Shown here in pieces: positions 8,816 through 18,391 of a stretch of DNA of 64,000 nucleotides. Under the pieces are notes generated by a model. That model was given only the letters and a program-made list of their open reading frames with translations. It ran no database searches and was not told the origin of the DNA. Location: assembly GCA_044350425.1 (NCBI GenBank), contig JBILHS010000002.1, positions 55,507 to 119,506 on the forward strand, written 5' to 3'. The translations under genes were made by a program, and so were the position numbers. Position 1 is the first letter of the stretch, and each line of letters starts with the position of its first letter. Origin of the DNA: M3007 sp044350425 (lineage in GTDB: Bacteria > Bacteroidota > Bacteroidia > Chitinophagales > Saprospiraceae).

Positions 8816-10267
8816 ATGTCCTCTATCCACAACGCAGCCTCCGTAAATCCGGAGTTGAAATCAGAAATGCACCGGGTGTTTGCACTGCAGCAACAACACC
8901 ATTGGGAAGTGGCGCGAACCAATACCAGTCAGCGCATCACCAAACTTCGACGATTGTATGATGCGATTCTCCGTCGACGCGGTGATATTGAGGCAGCCTT
9001 GTGGGCTGATCTTCGCAAAGGGCCTACAGAGGTCAGCGTCACAGAGTTGGGCGTGATCCTGCATGAGATCCGCCATGCAATACACCATCTACAATCCTGG
9101 ATGACCCCTAAACGGGTGGGGAGCTCCCTGACCTTATTTCGTACACATTCTGAGATCATTTATGAGCCCAAAGGGGTTTGCCTGATACTTGCTCCCTGGA
9201 ATTTCCCTTTCAACCTAAGCTTTGACCCACTCGTTTCAGCCATCGCAGCCGGCAATTGTGTTATCCTGAAACCCTCGGAATTTTCTCCCAACAGCAATGC
9301 GGTCATGCGTCAGATCGTCATGGAGTGTTTTCCTCCGGGAGAGGTAAGTCTGTTTGAAGGGGATGCTACTGTAGCACAGGAATTGCTCTCGATGCCATTT
9401 AACCACATATTTTTTACCGGAAGCCCACAGGTGGGTAAAATTGTGATGCGTGCAGCCGCCGAACACCTGGCATCCGTAACGCTGGAATTGGGTGGGAAAA
9501 GCCCGGTGGTAGTAGACGAATCTGCCGATCTGGATACCGCAGCGGCTAAGATAGCCTGGTTGAAAGTCATCAATGGCGGGCAGACCTGTATTGCGCCTGA
9601 TTACGTGCTGGTGCATGAAAGCCTCCATGACGCACTACTGGAAAAATTGAAGGCAAAGATCGAACAGTTCTATGGCCATACTCCGGAGCAAAGACAGCAA
9701 GGGCCCGACATGTGCCGCCTGATAAATACCCGTCATTATAGCCGGGTAAAAGGTCTGATGGATGATGCGGTACAAAGAGGCGCTAAGTTGTCTTTTGGCG
9801 GAGAAACAGACGAAACAGACCGGTATATAGCACCGACCATTTTGAGCAAAATTCCGGAAGAGTCTAAAATATGGGAGGAGGAGATCTTTGGGCCGGTTTT
9901 GCTGGTTAGAACTTATCAAACACTGGACCAGGCAATCAGTTATATCAATGCCCAACCAAAAGCGCTCTCCATGTATATCTTTTGTACGGAAGATCGACGC
10001 ATCAGCAAGATCATCGGAGAAACGCGTTGCGGAGGAGTCACTGTAAATGACTGTGGCCCTCATTTTTACAATTCAGAATTGCCATTTGGAGGAAGCAATA
10101 ACAGTGGAATTGGGAAATGCCATGGTGAGTTCGGATTTTTAGAATTCACCAACCAACGCGGGGTCCTATACCAGGCACGCAGAATGCCCACCACCAAGTT
10201 CTTTTTGCCACCCTATGGCGGGAAACTGCGACAAATGATCCTGGAAGGCGTGGTCAAGTGGTTTTAA
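8816..10267 (+). CDS. Aldehyde dehydrogenase, class 3 (fatty/coniferyl aldehyde type)
   Basis: 483 aa, NAD(P)-dependent oxidation of an aldehyde to the acid. The class-3 features are the shorter length, EPKGVCLILAPWNFPFNL (Asn129 of the oxyanion hole), IFFTGSPQVGK for the nucleotide, general base Glu224 (TLELGGKSP) and catalytic Cys258 (GGQTCIAPDY). The C-terminus (ILEGVVKWF) is mildly hydrophobic, as in membrane-associated relatives. ATG at 8816. It is monocistronic: the next gene is convergent and an inverted repeat lies between them. The physiological substrate is not evident; long-chain aliphatic aldehydes are the common choice in this class. Confidence 0.9.
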   Translation: MSSIHNAASVNPELKSEMHRVFALQQQHHWEVARTNTSQRITKLRRLYDAILRRRGDIEAALWADLRKGPTEVSVTELGVILHEIRHAIHHLQSWMTPKRVGSSLTLFRTHSEIIYEPKGVCLILAPWNFPFNLSFDPLVSAIAAGNCVILKPSEFSPNSNAVMRQIVMECFPPGEVSLFEGDATVAQELLSMPFNHIFFTGSPQVGKIVMRAAAEHLASVTLELGGKSPVVVDESADLDTAAAKIAWLKVINGGQTCIAPDYVLVHESLHDALLEKLKAKIEQFYGHTPEQRQQGPDMCRLINTRHYSRVKGLMDDAVQRGAKLSFGGETDETDRYIAPTILSKIPEESKIWEEEIFGPVLLVRTYQTLDQAISYINAQPKALSMYIFCTEDRRISKIIGETRCGGVTVNDCGPHFYNSELPFGGSNNSGIGKCHGEFGFLEFTNQRGVLYQARRMPTTKFFLPPYGGKLRQMILEGVVKWF

Positions 10268-10269
10268 TC

Positions 10270-10364
10270 AGACTATTGGACTTTTTGACATTGGACGTTG
10301 GACTTGCAACTCTAAAAACTTGAAATCATTCATTTGCTGAATCAAGTCCAACGTCCAATAGTCT
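10270..10364. repeat. Word-type inverted repeat between convergent genes
   Basis: ATTGGACGTTGGACTT (10290-10305) pairs perfectly with 10344-10359 (16 bp, 38-nt loop). AGACTATTGGAC at 10270-10281 matches the end of the right arm (up to 10364), as if part of the left arm were duplicated. The words are TTGGAC and GACGTTGG. It fills the gap between aldehyde dehydrogenase and the E1 fusion gene and may act as a bidirectional terminator. Confidence 0.75.
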
Positions 10365-10374
10365 CCGGGTTCAC

Positions 10375-12576
10375 TCACCATCCAAGCACTTCTCCCATCG
10401 CTTTCGCCACCTTCTCCGTAGAAGGAATCATCCGCTGCTCCAGGGTTGAATTCAGTGGAACAGCCGGCATGTTTTCGGCACCCAGGGTTCGGACAGGTGC
10501 ATCCAGGCTGCTGAAACAGTGCTCCTGAATCCTGGCTGCCAGACTTTGTGCAAAGGAACCATTGACCTGTTCTTCGGTGACCACTAAAACCTTTCCGTGT
10601 TGACGGGCTGCGGCAAACATCGCTTCTTCATCCAGCGGACAAAGGGTGCGCAGGTCTACGATTTCGATCTGCCCGGGAAACTGGGTTGCAGCATTCAGCG
10701 CCCAGTGAACCCCCATGCCGTAAGTGATCACAGCCAGGCTTTCTCCGGAATTAACCTTTTGTATATCAGCAGATAAGGCGATTCTGGCCTTGCCAAACGG
10801 GATGACGTAATCAGCATCGGGTTCCACTGTTCTGGCGGCTTCTGTACCGGGTACTTTGCTCCAATATAATCCTTTATGTTCAAAAATCACCACCGGGTTT
10901 GGGTCGTGCCAGGCAGATTTTAATAAGCCTTTTAGATCTGCGCCGTTGCTCGGATAGGCGATTTTTACGCCACGGATCTGGGCCACTACACTTTCAACAC
11001 TACTGCTGTGGTAGGGTCCACCACTCCCGTATGCGCCAATGGGAACCCGTAAAACACAGCTTATCGGCCACTTGCCATTGCTTAAATAACAACTTCGCGC
11101 TACTTCTGTAAATAGCTGGTTCAATCCGGGCCAGATGTAGTCCGCAAACTGAACTTCCACAATAGGTTTAAGCCCAACGGCGCTCATACCAGCCGTGCTC
11201 CCCACAATAAAAGCTTCCTGAATCGGGGTGTTAAAAACCCTGTGATCCCCAAACTTTTCAGCCAATGTCGCCGCTTCCCGAAAAACGCCGCCTAGTCTTC
11301 TCCCCACATCCTGTCCGTAGAGCAGGCATTCCGGATAAGCGCGCATTAATTCTTCAATAGCAAATAAGGCGCAGTCGACCATGACTTTGGTCTCCCCATG
11401 GACGGGACTGCGTTCACCACGTTCTTTTGTGATCGGGGAGGGGGCATAATCGTGGGTGAATAAGTCCTCCGGCCTCGGATCTTCTGCGTTTTTCGATAGT
11501 TCAAAATCAGCGGATACCGTGTTAATAGCCTCATTTTCAAGCTCCTGGATATCATTTTTTGAAAAACCATTTTCCAGCAACAGCCTCATCAAAATAGGGT
11601 AGGGGTCTCGTTGGGCATGCTCTTCCAGATCGTCCCGGTACCATTCTTTGCGTACCCCGGAGGTGTGGTGATTGAGCAGCGGAACCCTTGCATGGAGCAG
11701 AAAAGGGCGACGTTCCAGCCGGATCTTTTCCAGAATATCCTGAACGGTGGTCCAACAGGTCTCAAAATCATTCCCTTCAATACTGATAGCTTCCAATCCG
11801 GGAAACCCTTTGGCGTATTCTGCGGCATTGGCAACCCGGGTTTCTGCGGCATTGGCCGAGATATCCCAACCATTGTCCTGCACGAGATAAAGGATCGGAA
11901 GTTTTTTGAGCACAGCCATTTGAAAGGCCTCGGCGATCTCACCTTCAGTCACGGAGGCATCTCCGAGGGAGCAGACGACCACTCCAGGGTCATTTGCTCC
12001 AATTTCTACACGAATATTGTGGTGGTACGGGTAGGGGTTTTCCAAGTTGACTACCGTTTCATTTCGGTAGGTTTTTCCGTTTTTGGGACTTCCAAAGGCC
12101 GCAGTTCCCATCTTTTCATGATACCAGAATCCCATGGCAGCGCCGGTGGCCGGAATGGTCTGCATCCCTGTGGCGCTACTTTGGTGGGGGATTTTCGGGT
12201 AATTTTCGTCGCGCAAGGAGGGGTGACAATAGTAGGAGCGCCCACCGGAAAATGGATCATCCCGTTTGGCCATCAGTTGCAGCATCAGGTGGTAGGGACG
12301 CAGACCCATGCCCAGCAACATACTATCATCGCGGTAATAAGGGTAGGCAAAATCCTGGGGATGGAGTTGCATCCCAACGGCAAGTTGGATGGCCTCATGT
12401 CCGCGCGAGGTAGCGTGGACATATTTGCTCACAAATTTGAAATTGGCCTCGTAGATCTCGGTCATGGCCTTAGCGGTGGCCATCAGGCGAAATGCTTTTT
12501 CGAGGATATCTTTTGGGATAGACGTTTGCTTGCCCGATTTTTGAACTTTCTTTGTGGTGGATGTTCTGCTTGGCAC
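10375..12576 (-). CDS. Fused E1 alpha-beta subunit of a branched-chain/pyruvate-type 2-oxo acid dehydrogenase
   Basis: 733 aa, about twice a single subunit. Residues about 20-340 form the alpha subunit: TSRGHEAIQLAVG, the thiamine-diphosphate site GDASVTEGE...QDNGWDIS, and HHTSG of the phosphorylation-loop region. Residues about 395-733 form the beta subunit: YGQDVGRRLGGVF, QEAFIVGSTAG and EVQFADYIWPG. It decarboxylates a 2-oxo acid and passes the acyl group to a lipoyl E2, which is not in this window. Such fusions are common in Bacteroidota. The start is a GTG at 12576; I see no better ATG before residue 32. A TACTTTTG box at 12671-12678 fits this gene. The true substrate (branched-chain oxo acids are most likely) is inferred. 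Confidence 0.88.
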   Translation of the reverse strand: MPSRTSTTKKVQKSGKQTSIPKDILEKAFRLMATAKAMTEIYEANFKFVSKYVHATSRGHEAIQLAVGMQLHPQDFAYPYYRDDSMLLGMGLRPYHLMLQLMAKRDDPFSGGRSYYCHPSLRDENYPKIPHQSSATGMQTIPATGAAMGFWYHEKMGTAAFGSPKNGKTYRNETVVNLENPYPYHHNIRVEIGANDPGVVVCSLGDASVTEGEIAEAFQMAVLKKLPILYLVQDNGWDISANAAETRVANAAEYAKGFPGLEAISIEGNDFETCWTTVQDILEKIRLERRPFLLHARVPLLNHHTSGVRKEWYRDDLEEHAQRDPYPILMRLLLENGFSKNDIQELENEAINTVSADFELSKNAEDPRPEDLFTHDYAPSPITKERGERSPVHGETKVMVDCALFAIEELMRAYPECLLYGQDVGRRLGGVFREAATLAEKFGDHRVFNTPIQEAFIVGSTAGMSAVGLKPIVEVQFADYIWPGLNQLFTEVARSCYLSNGKWPISCVLRVPIGAYGSGGPYHSSSVESVVAQIRGVKIAYPSNGADLKGLLKSAWHDPNPVVIFEHKGLYWSKVPGTEAARTVEPDADYVIPFGKARIALSADIQKVNSGESLAVITYGMGVHWALNAATQFPGQIEIVDLRTLCPLDEEAMFAAARQHGKVLVVTEEQVNGSFAQSLAARIQEHCFSSLDAPVRTLGAENMPAVPLNSTLEQRMIPSTEKVAKAMGEVLGW

Positions 12577-12670
12577 GACGAGTATTTTTGTAGCCCGGAA
12601 ATGCGGCTCCGGGAAAGTCTTAGATAGAAACCGAATCCTGGATATGCATTCCGGATTGTAGTTAGGCCCG

Positions 12671-12678
12671 CAAAAGTA
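12671..12678 (-). promoter_or_regulatory. -7 box (TACTTTTG) for the E1 fusion gene
   Basis: The minus-strand TACTTTTGC matches the TAnnTTTG consensus, about 95 nt before the GTG start. It lies in the divergent region shared with nadR. Confidence 0.4.
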
Positions 12679-12704
12679 GTCCTTTGCCCCGAACAGTTTT
12701 AGCG

Positions 12705-13652
12705 ATGCAAAATATGAATCATGGTTTTATTCTGGGGAAATTCGCCCCGTTTCATCTGGGTCATCAATTCCTGATCGAGCAGGCACGGTCACAATGTGAC
12801 AGCTTGACTGTTTTGGCTACTTCCCAGCCGGAGGATGCAATTCCGGGTTGGCAGCGCTACCATTGGGTGAAAAGTACATTCCCGGAATTGGATGTCCGGC
12901 ATTTGATCGGATCGCACGATCCGGCGGAATCCAGGATTTTGAGCAATTTGCCAGAAAACACTAAAGTGTTTTTTGAAAGTGGAGAAAAGCGTAAAAATTT
13001 GGCAAAAAGCCTTGGCGTTCAGCATATTTCAATCGATCCGGATAGGAAAAACTTCCCGATACCAACCTATGAAATCCGGGAAAACCCGCAGGCCAATTGG
13101 GCATTATTGCCTACCCGGGTCCGCCCTTATTATATCCGCCGAATAGCGCTGGTGGGACCGGAAAGTTGCGGGAAAAGCTATCTGGCCGAGCAACTTGCAA
13201 TCCATTTTCAGACCAGTTTTGTAGAAGAGTATGGTCGCACTTATTGCGAAAAATTCGGCATGGACTCTACCGAACTGGATTTCGCGCATGTAGCAGGCGG
13301 GCAACTATTTCGTGAAGACGAGATGGCTCTGGAAGCCAATCGGGTATTGTTTTGTGATACAGATCTGATCGTAACACAGATTTGGAGCGAGGTGTACTTC
13401 AAAGGAAAGTGCCAACCCTGGATCTATTGGGCCGATCACTTTCGCCGATATGACCTTTTTTTGCTTTGTGCTCCGGACATTCCATGGGTCAATGATGGCC
13501 TCCGGGAATTTGAGGGCCAACGCGACTGGATGTTTGAGCGGCTTCGTCAGGAATTGGAGAGTCGGGGGTTAAAGTATGTGTTGATCCAGGGCGCATTTGA
13601 AGCCAGGACAGCTTTAGCCATCCATAAAGTAGATCACTTGTTGAATCAATAA
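12705..13652 (+). CDS. nadR: NadR-like NMN adenylyltransferase / ribosylnicotinamide kinase
   Basis: 315 aa from ATG 12705 (MQNMNHGFILGKF); a TTG 21 bp upstream would give a poorer start. The N-terminal nucleotidyltransferase domain carries GKFAPFHLGH (HxGH at 17-20) and makes NAD from NMN and ATP. The C-terminal kinase domain has the P-loop GPESCGKS (151-158) and phosphorylates nicotinamide riboside. Together they form a salvage route to NAD. Unlike enterobacterial NadR there is no helix-turn-helix repressor domain, as is normal in Bacteroidota. Divergent from the E1 gene; no transporter (PnuC) is adjacent. Confidence 0.9.
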   Translation: MQNMNHGFILGKFAPFHLGHQFLIEQARSQCDSLTVLATSQPEDAIPGWQRYHWVKSTFPELDVRHLIGSHDPAESRILSNLPENTKVFFESGEKRKNLAKSLGVQHISIDPDRKNFPIPTYEIRENPQANWALLPTRVRPYYIRRIALVGPESCGKSYLAEQLAIHFQTSFVEEYGRTYCEKFGMDSTELDFAHVAGGQLFREDEMALEANRVLFCDTDLIVTQIWSEVYFKGKCQPWIYWADHFRRYDLFLLCAPDIPWVNDGLREFEGQRDWMFERLRQELESRGLKYVLIQGAFEARTALAIHKVDHLLNQ

Positions 13653-13722
13653 TCGGCTCAATGAGGCTGTCTCACAAGTCTTTTGCCCAAGCTTCAGTCC
13701 AAATTTTATTCTTTTCGAGCTG

Positions 13723-13759
13723 ACAAACCTTCCAGGTTTTTAAAACCTGGAAGGTTTGT
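13723..13759. repeat. Perfect 18-bp palindrome (ACAAACCTTCCAGGTTTT / complement)
   Basis: The arms 13723-13740 and 13742-13759 are exact complements around a single T. It lies in the 253-bp gap between the convergent nadR and YfhO-type genes. I recall similar CCTTCCAGG/CCTGGAAGG palindromes as dispersed intergenic repeats in other Bacteroidota; that is memory, not a search. The rest of the gap holds only the terminator at 13841-13881. Confidence 0.75.
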
Positions 13760-13840
13760 GCCGGATAAAACGAAATAATCTATGGCGCCTCTGGATTAAG
13801 ATTGACTTATGATACACCCTAATATCTAGTGCTTTCACCA

Positions 13841-13881
13841 CAAAAAAGCGGGTGTCTCCGTACTCCGAAAACACCCGCTTT
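13841..13881 (-). terminator. Terminator of the YfhO-type gene
   Basis: An 11-bp stem AAAGCGGGTGT / ACACCCGCTTT with a 15-nt loop is followed on the minus strand by a U-run (CTTTTTTG). It lies 25 bp after the stop of the gene ending at 13906. Confidence 0.8.
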
Positions 13882-13905
13882 GGCAAGAGTGGATCAAAAA
13901 AGTGA

Positions 13906-16407
13906 CTATCCTTTTTTCTTGGCAGCAGCCTTTGGTGCCACAACTTTCTCTTTCTTTTCCTCTGGATCACTCAGATTAGATGCTTCCCCAATTGGCCCGC
14001 CTTTTTTGAACCAGAACAACAAGGCGGTCAGACAAAGCAACAAGGTTAAGCTGGAGGCTCCATAAGCAACCGTTTCACCCAGGTAATAGGAACGAGGCTC
14101 AAAGCGCATCTCCAGTTTTTGCTTTTGTCCTGCCGGCAAACGCATGGCACGCAACAGGTAATCTGCCTTAATAAAGTCCGGAGCTGGCTGGTCGTTCAGG
14201 TAACATTTCCAGCCCTTGGCAGGTGGATACCACATTTCAGAGAAGACCGCCAGTTGTTCTGTTTTAGCAGAGTATTCGTACTCCATACGGTCCGGGTGGT
14301 ACTTCGAAAGTTTGATGTAGTCATTGCTGTCGCGTTGCAAATTTAAGCCTTGCAAACTTGCGGCAAAAGCTTCCTGAACTACCGCAGTGTCTTTGGGATT
14401 CAGCGCGCCCAGTGCATTGAGTTCATCATCCCCATTCTTTACGGTCTGGTAGTTTTCCACAAACCAGGCATTGCCACAAACCTCCGGGTTTGGAAACACC
14501 TGGCCTTTGTCACCGATCAGGTATTTGCCATTCATCATACCCACTACATGCAGGTTTCTGTTCAAGTCTTTGCCGAGGTATTTGTCTACGACTTCCTGAA
14601 AACGCTGAAGTTTTGCAGCGTGGTAACCGCTCAGGCTTTTGTGGAAATAGGAAGTAGTTGCATTACCTGCAATGCCTCCACGCGAAAGATCCAATACCCT
14701 ATAGTGCGGGTCTTTGTCTGCCTTGATCTGTTTGTCAAAGGCTTCTTCCTGCGGAGGAGCCGTTGCAGCCTGTCTGGTTTCATATTTGCTGGCTGGCAAT
14801 GAACGAAGGCACACCAGCCAGGTATCTGCCAAAGAAAGTGTGGCAACCAGCACGACCATCAGGCTGGCTTTTAGTTTTCCACCCAGATATAAGTAGATCA
14901 GCGCGGCAGCTGCAAAAATAAATGCCATTGAACGGATCAGGTCAGACCGAAGCATACTCGCCCTGTCTTCTTTGAGTGCGGCCAGTAATTGGGCGTTTTG
15001 TCCCAGCGCCTCGTCATTGGGGCCGGTGCTGCTGGCACAGGCCATGCCGATCAGGCTCAATAGAATGGTTGCTCCCAGACTGATCCAAAGTGCCCGTTTT
15101 TTCTTTTCCACCGGTATATCCTGATCCGTAAGTTTTTGTACTCCCATTGCCGCCAATGCAGCCACACACAAAAGGCCAGGCCCTAATGCCATAGATACCG
15201 CACGGAACTTATTGAACAAGGGCAGATAGTCGTACCAGATATCATTGAGGAAAAAGTGTTTGCCCCAAGCCAGGGTGATCATAAATACCCCGCTCAAAAG
15301 CAGCCACCATTTAGTCGACCCCGGCACCAGGAATGCTCCAAGGAAGAAAAGGAAACAAACGATGGCTCCGAAATAAATCGCGGTGCCAACAAATGGCTGG
15401 TCACCGGCATAAAATAACGGCGCGATTTGCGATTGCAATTGTGATTTGGTCGTATTGGGGGGCATTTGGCGGGAAACCGCTTTGAGCAATTTCGAATTCT
15501 CATAAGTTTCTCCTGCGCCACCTCCGGCAAAGTGTGGAATTAAGAGCGTCATACTTTCGCACACCCCGTAACTCCAGCCAAAAAGATAGTCTTTGCTCAG
15601 GCCATCCCCTTTGTTTGCACTGGCTTTTAGCTCAGACTTGCCCCGGATGGTTTCCTGACCATACTCATAAGTTGGCCATAGCTTAGAAAGATTACAGGCA
15701 AAGGCAAGGGCAAGACAGACCACCCAGATAGCCAGGTGCTTTGCCCAGCGCCCCAGACTTTTATGCCGGATGGCCTCTGCCAATTCAGCCAAAACATAGA
15801 TCCCTGCGATGATGAGGGTGTAGTACGTGATCTGTACGTGGTTAACATAGATCTGTATGGAAGTAAGCAGCGCCAGAAGTCCCGCTCCGGGTAATAAACG
15901 ACCTTTAAAAAGGAGAAGCGTTGCCGCTAAAACACCTGGTGCAAAGGCCAGTGCGGCCATTTTGGTGGAGTGTCCGGCTTCAAGGATGTCTACATTATAG
16001 GTGCTGATCCCGTAGGCCATCGCTCCAAATATCGCCACCCGCCAGTCAGCCCCCAGGGTAACAATCAGGAGATACATGAATAACATAGCAGCCAGTACCT
16101 GGGCCCAAACCCCGGTGGTTCCCGTTCCCAAAAATACAGCATTGGCTATTGGCTTGGTCAGATTGCCGTGGACCGGGGAGTAGATCTGAAAGCCAGGCAT
16201 CCCGCCAAATGCAGCATTGGTCCATAAGGGCGCAGGCTCACCTTTTTTAATGTAATCCTGAATTTCTGTCTGCATCCCACGAGCTTTGTCGTTATCCGGT
16301 TGGGGCAGCACTTTGCCTCCAAAAAAATTGGGTGCAAAAAAAACAGCCGCTACGGCGAAAAGCACGGCAGCAGCGATCAGGTGGGGGATGAATTTTTTAA
16401 AGTCCAT
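13906..16407 (-). CDS. Large polytopic membrane protein, YfhO family
   Basis: 833 aa from ATG 16407 (MDFKKFIPHLIAAAVLFAVAAVFF). It has about a dozen hydrophobic segments, a periplasmic-type region after the last central segments (about residues 560-770), one more membrane span near the C-terminus, and a cytoplasmic Lys/Ala-rich tail. This matches the YfhO family, GT-C-like membrane proteins linked in Firmicutes to glycosylation of lipoteichoic acid. In Bacteroidota the function is unknown. The charged motif NFFGGKVLPQPDNDKARG after the first span is typical. Closed by the terminator at 13841-13881; monocistronic as far as can be seen. Confidence 0.8.
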   Translation of the reverse strand: MDFKKFIPHLIAAAVLFAVAAVFFAPNFFGGKVLPQPDNDKARGMQTEIQDYIKKGEPAPLWTNAAFGGMPGFQIYSPVHGNLTKPIANAVFLGTGTTGVWAQVLAAMLFMYLLIVTLGADWRVAIFGAMAYGISTYNVDILEAGHSTKMAALAFAPGVLAATLLLFKGRLLPGAGLLALLTSIQIYVNHVQITYYTLIIAGIYVLAELAEAIRHKSLGRWAKHLAIWVVCLALAFACNLSKLWPTYEYGQETIRGKSELKASANKGDGLSKDYLFGWSYGVCESMTLLIPHFAGGGAGETYENSKLLKAVSRQMPPNTTKSQLQSQIAPLFYAGDQPFVGTAIYFGAIVCFLFFLGAFLVPGSTKWWLLLSGVFMITLAWGKHFFLNDIWYDYLPLFNKFRAVSMALGPGLLCVAALAAMGVQKLTDQDIPVEKKKRALWISLGATILLSLIGMACASSTGPNDEALGQNAQLLAALKEDRASMLRSDLIRSMAFIFAAAALIYLYLGGKLKASLMVVLVATLSLADTWLVCLRSLPASKYETRQAATAPPQEEAFDKQIKADKDPHYRVLDLSRGGIAGNATTSYFHKSLSGYHAAKLQRFQEVVDKYLGKDLNRNLHVVGMMNGKYLIGDKGQVFPNPEVCGNAWFVENYQTVKNGDDELNALGALNPKDTAVVQEAFAASLQGLNLQRDSNDYIKLSKYHPDRMEYEYSAKTEQLAVFSEMWYPPAKGWKCYLNDQPAPDFIKADYLLRAMRLPAGQKQKLEMRFEPRSYYLGETVAYGASSLTLLLCLTALLFWFKKGGPIGEASNLSDPEEKKEKVVAPKAAAKKKG

Positions 16408-16529
16408 GTATTTTAATGTGATCAGTTTTTTTAAGGTGGTCAATTTTAGCTTAAGTTGCAAAGTTACAAAGGCTAAATCGGGTATCCCTTTCTTGGCCTG
16501 TTTTATTCAATGGTCTTTCTTAGAAACCT

Positions 16530-17180
16530 TTAATTCAAATTTAGGAGGAGCTCCTTTAAAGTGTCGGGCAAAATTTCGTGTCCACCCTCAAAACTACGTT
16601 CGCCAAAGTCGATTCCGTTTTTACTTTCTAAGTCGTGCACAGCGTTTATCCGATCCGGGGTGAGAAATGGATCTGAGGTGCCATAGAGCAGGTATAATTT
16701 TTTGTCAGCCAGATATTCCCGATGCGCGGCATAATCCAGATCCTCCGGGGGAAGTCCGGCCCAAAGCAAAAGGTCATGAAATTTGGGTGTTTTTTGAAGC
16801 ATCCATCGGCAAACGGTGGCCGTGCCCTGCGAGAATCCGAGCAGTACAATTCTTACATCCCTCGGCAATTGCGGGAGGTATGAATCATACAGTTTCTGGA
16901 GATAATTCGCGTTGTCCTCTATTTCTGCCTGACGTTGATGGCGTGTCATCCAATTGGCTCCAACTGGTCCGTCAAACCCTTTTCTGTAAAAGTGATTCAA
17001 GCCTTCAGGTGCTACAACCAGGGTGTGGTCATTTTCCAGAAGCCTGAAATCCTCCAGAAATTCATGGGCTAATTGCCCATAGCCATGGCATACGATCCAG
17101 AACTGCCGGATATGGGGGCTGGGTGTACCCAAAGTGTAATAATGAGCGGTTCGCTGAGTTGAAAAATTATGATGCTGCAT
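16530..17180 (-). CDS. Alpha/beta hydrolase of the phospholipase/carboxylesterase type
   Basis: 216 aa from ATG 17180 (MQHHNFSTQRTAHYYTLG). Cytoplasmic esterase fold with oxyanion strand WIVCHGYGQ, nucleophile elbow GFSQG (Ser117), acid Asp170 (GTSDPFL) and His201 (EGGHEI): a complete catalytic triad. The layout matches the short YpfH/carboxylesterase group. A TACTTTG sequence at 17201-17207 (minus) may be its -7 box. The next gene on the same strand (ending 13906) is 120 bp downstream. The substrate is unknown. Confidence 0.85.
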   Translation of the reverse strand: MQHHNFSTQRTAHYYTLGTPSPHIRQFWIVCHGYGQLAHEFLEDFRLLENDHTLVVAPEGLNHFYRKGFDGPVGANWMTRHQRQAEIEDNANYLQKLYDSYLPQLPRDVRIVLLGFSQGTATVCRWMLQKTPKFHDLLLWAGLPPEDLDYAAHREYLADKKLYLLYGTSDPFLTPDRINAVHDLESKNGIDFGERSFEGGHEILPDTLKELLLNLN

Positions 17181-17311
17181 CCCTTTGGGTTTGATGCGGC
17201 CAAAGTACGACAACCTGTATTTATAATCTTACTTTGAATAATTTGAAGTAATCTTCCCTACATTTCCCGCCGAACATTGTTGTTCACATACACTCAAATG
17301 CTTTATTTTTA

Positions 17312-18391
17312 ATGAAAAAATCATTATTTCCCCTGTTCCTCTTGCTGCCCGTACTACTTAGTGCACAAATAGATACTTCCGCTATTAATTTTTCCGTGAG
17401 CGGTTATGCCGAGCCTTATTATGGCTACGATCTCCATGAGCCAGCGGATGGAAATCGCCCGGGCTTTGTCTACGCGCACAATCGGCACAATGAATTCAAT
17501 CTCAACATAGGGTTCATAAAAGCGACGGTGAATGCGCAGCGTTTTCGTGGAAATTTTGCCATTATGGCGGGCACTTACACCAACGCAAACTTGTCAGCAG
17601 AGCCAAGTACACTCCGTAATCTTTATGAGGCCAATGCCGGGATCAAAATTTCCAAAAAACACGATCTTTGGGTAGATGCGGGTATTTTTGGTTCTCACAT
17701 TGGTTTTGAAAGCGCTGTAGGCAAAGATTGCTGGACCCTGACACGCAGTATGATGGCCGAAAATTCACCCTATTTCGAATCAGGGGCTAAACTGTCTTAT
17801 ACATCGCCCAGTGGTCAATGGTTTTTGAGCGCCCTTGCGCTCAACGGTTGGCAAAGGATTCAAAGAGTGTCTGGAAACTCGCTTATTTCCGGTGGTACAC
17901 AAATCCAATTCAAGCCCAACTCCAATATTACCCTGAACAGCAGCACTTTTTTCGGTACTGATAAACCGGATACGATCGGCTTGACCCGCGTGTTTCATAA
18001 TTTTTATGGCATATTTCAGCTCAATGATCAGTTTGGTTTAACGCTGGGATTTGACACCGGCTGGGAGGAAAATGACCGCCAGGGTGAGGACCTGAACTTT
18101 TGGTATAGCCCGGTAATGATTGCCAGGTATACAATCAATGACCGCGTGACGCTCGCCGGACGGATTGAATATTACAGCGATGAAAAGGGTGTGATTATCG
18201 CTACCGGGACATCCAACGGTTTTCAGACCCTGGGTTTTTCCGCAAACCTGGATGTGCAGGTGCATAAAAATGCAGTATGGCGCCTGGAAGGGAAACTGTT
18301 CAACAGCAAAGACGAAATATTCATTGATATGAAGGGTAGTCCAGATAAATCAAATGCGCTCCTGACCACGGCTTTGGCTATTTGGTTTTAA
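17312..18391 (+). CDS. Outer-membrane beta-barrel porin (OmpL/BBP2-like)
   Basis: 359 aa. The signal peptide (MKKSLFPLFLLLPVLLSAQ) is followed by alternating amphipathic beta-strands to the C-terminal Phe (ALAIWF), as in outer-membrane barrels. The opening SVSGYAEPYYGYD, the segment HNRHNEFNLNIGFIKA and the central GSHIGFESAVGKDCWTLTRS resemble the putative OmpL-like beta-barrel porin family of Bacteroidota. The solute is unknown. ATG at 17312. It precedes, but is probably not cotranscribed with, the T9SS protein gene at 18570. Confidence 0.78.
   Translation: MKKSLFPLFLLLPVLLSAQIDTSAINFSVSGYAEPYYGYDLHEPADGNRPGFVYAHNRHNEFNLNIGFIKATVNAQRFRGNFAIMAGTYTNANLSAEPSTLRNLYEANAGIKISKKHDLWVDAGIFGSHIGFESAVGKDCWTLTRSMMAENSPYFESGAKLSYTSPSGQWFLSALALNGWQRIQRVSGNSLISGGTQIQFKPNSNITLNSSTFFGTDKPDTIGLTRVFHNFYGIFQLNDQFGLTLGFDTGWEENDRQGEDLNFWYSPVMIARYTINDRVTLAGRIEYYSDEKGVIIATGTSNGFQTLGFSANLDVQVHKNAVWRLEGKLFNSKDEIFIDMKGSPDKSNALLTTALAIWF

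Noticed and set aside
8686..8961. 91-codon plus-strand frame upstream of the aldehyde dehydrogenase gene
   Set aside because: It overlaps the dehydrogenase start in another frame and has no recognisable features.
11611..12627. 338-codon plus-strand frame opposite the E1 fusion gene
   Set aside because: The opposite strand encodes a complete conserved enzyme; the antisense frame shows no family motifs.
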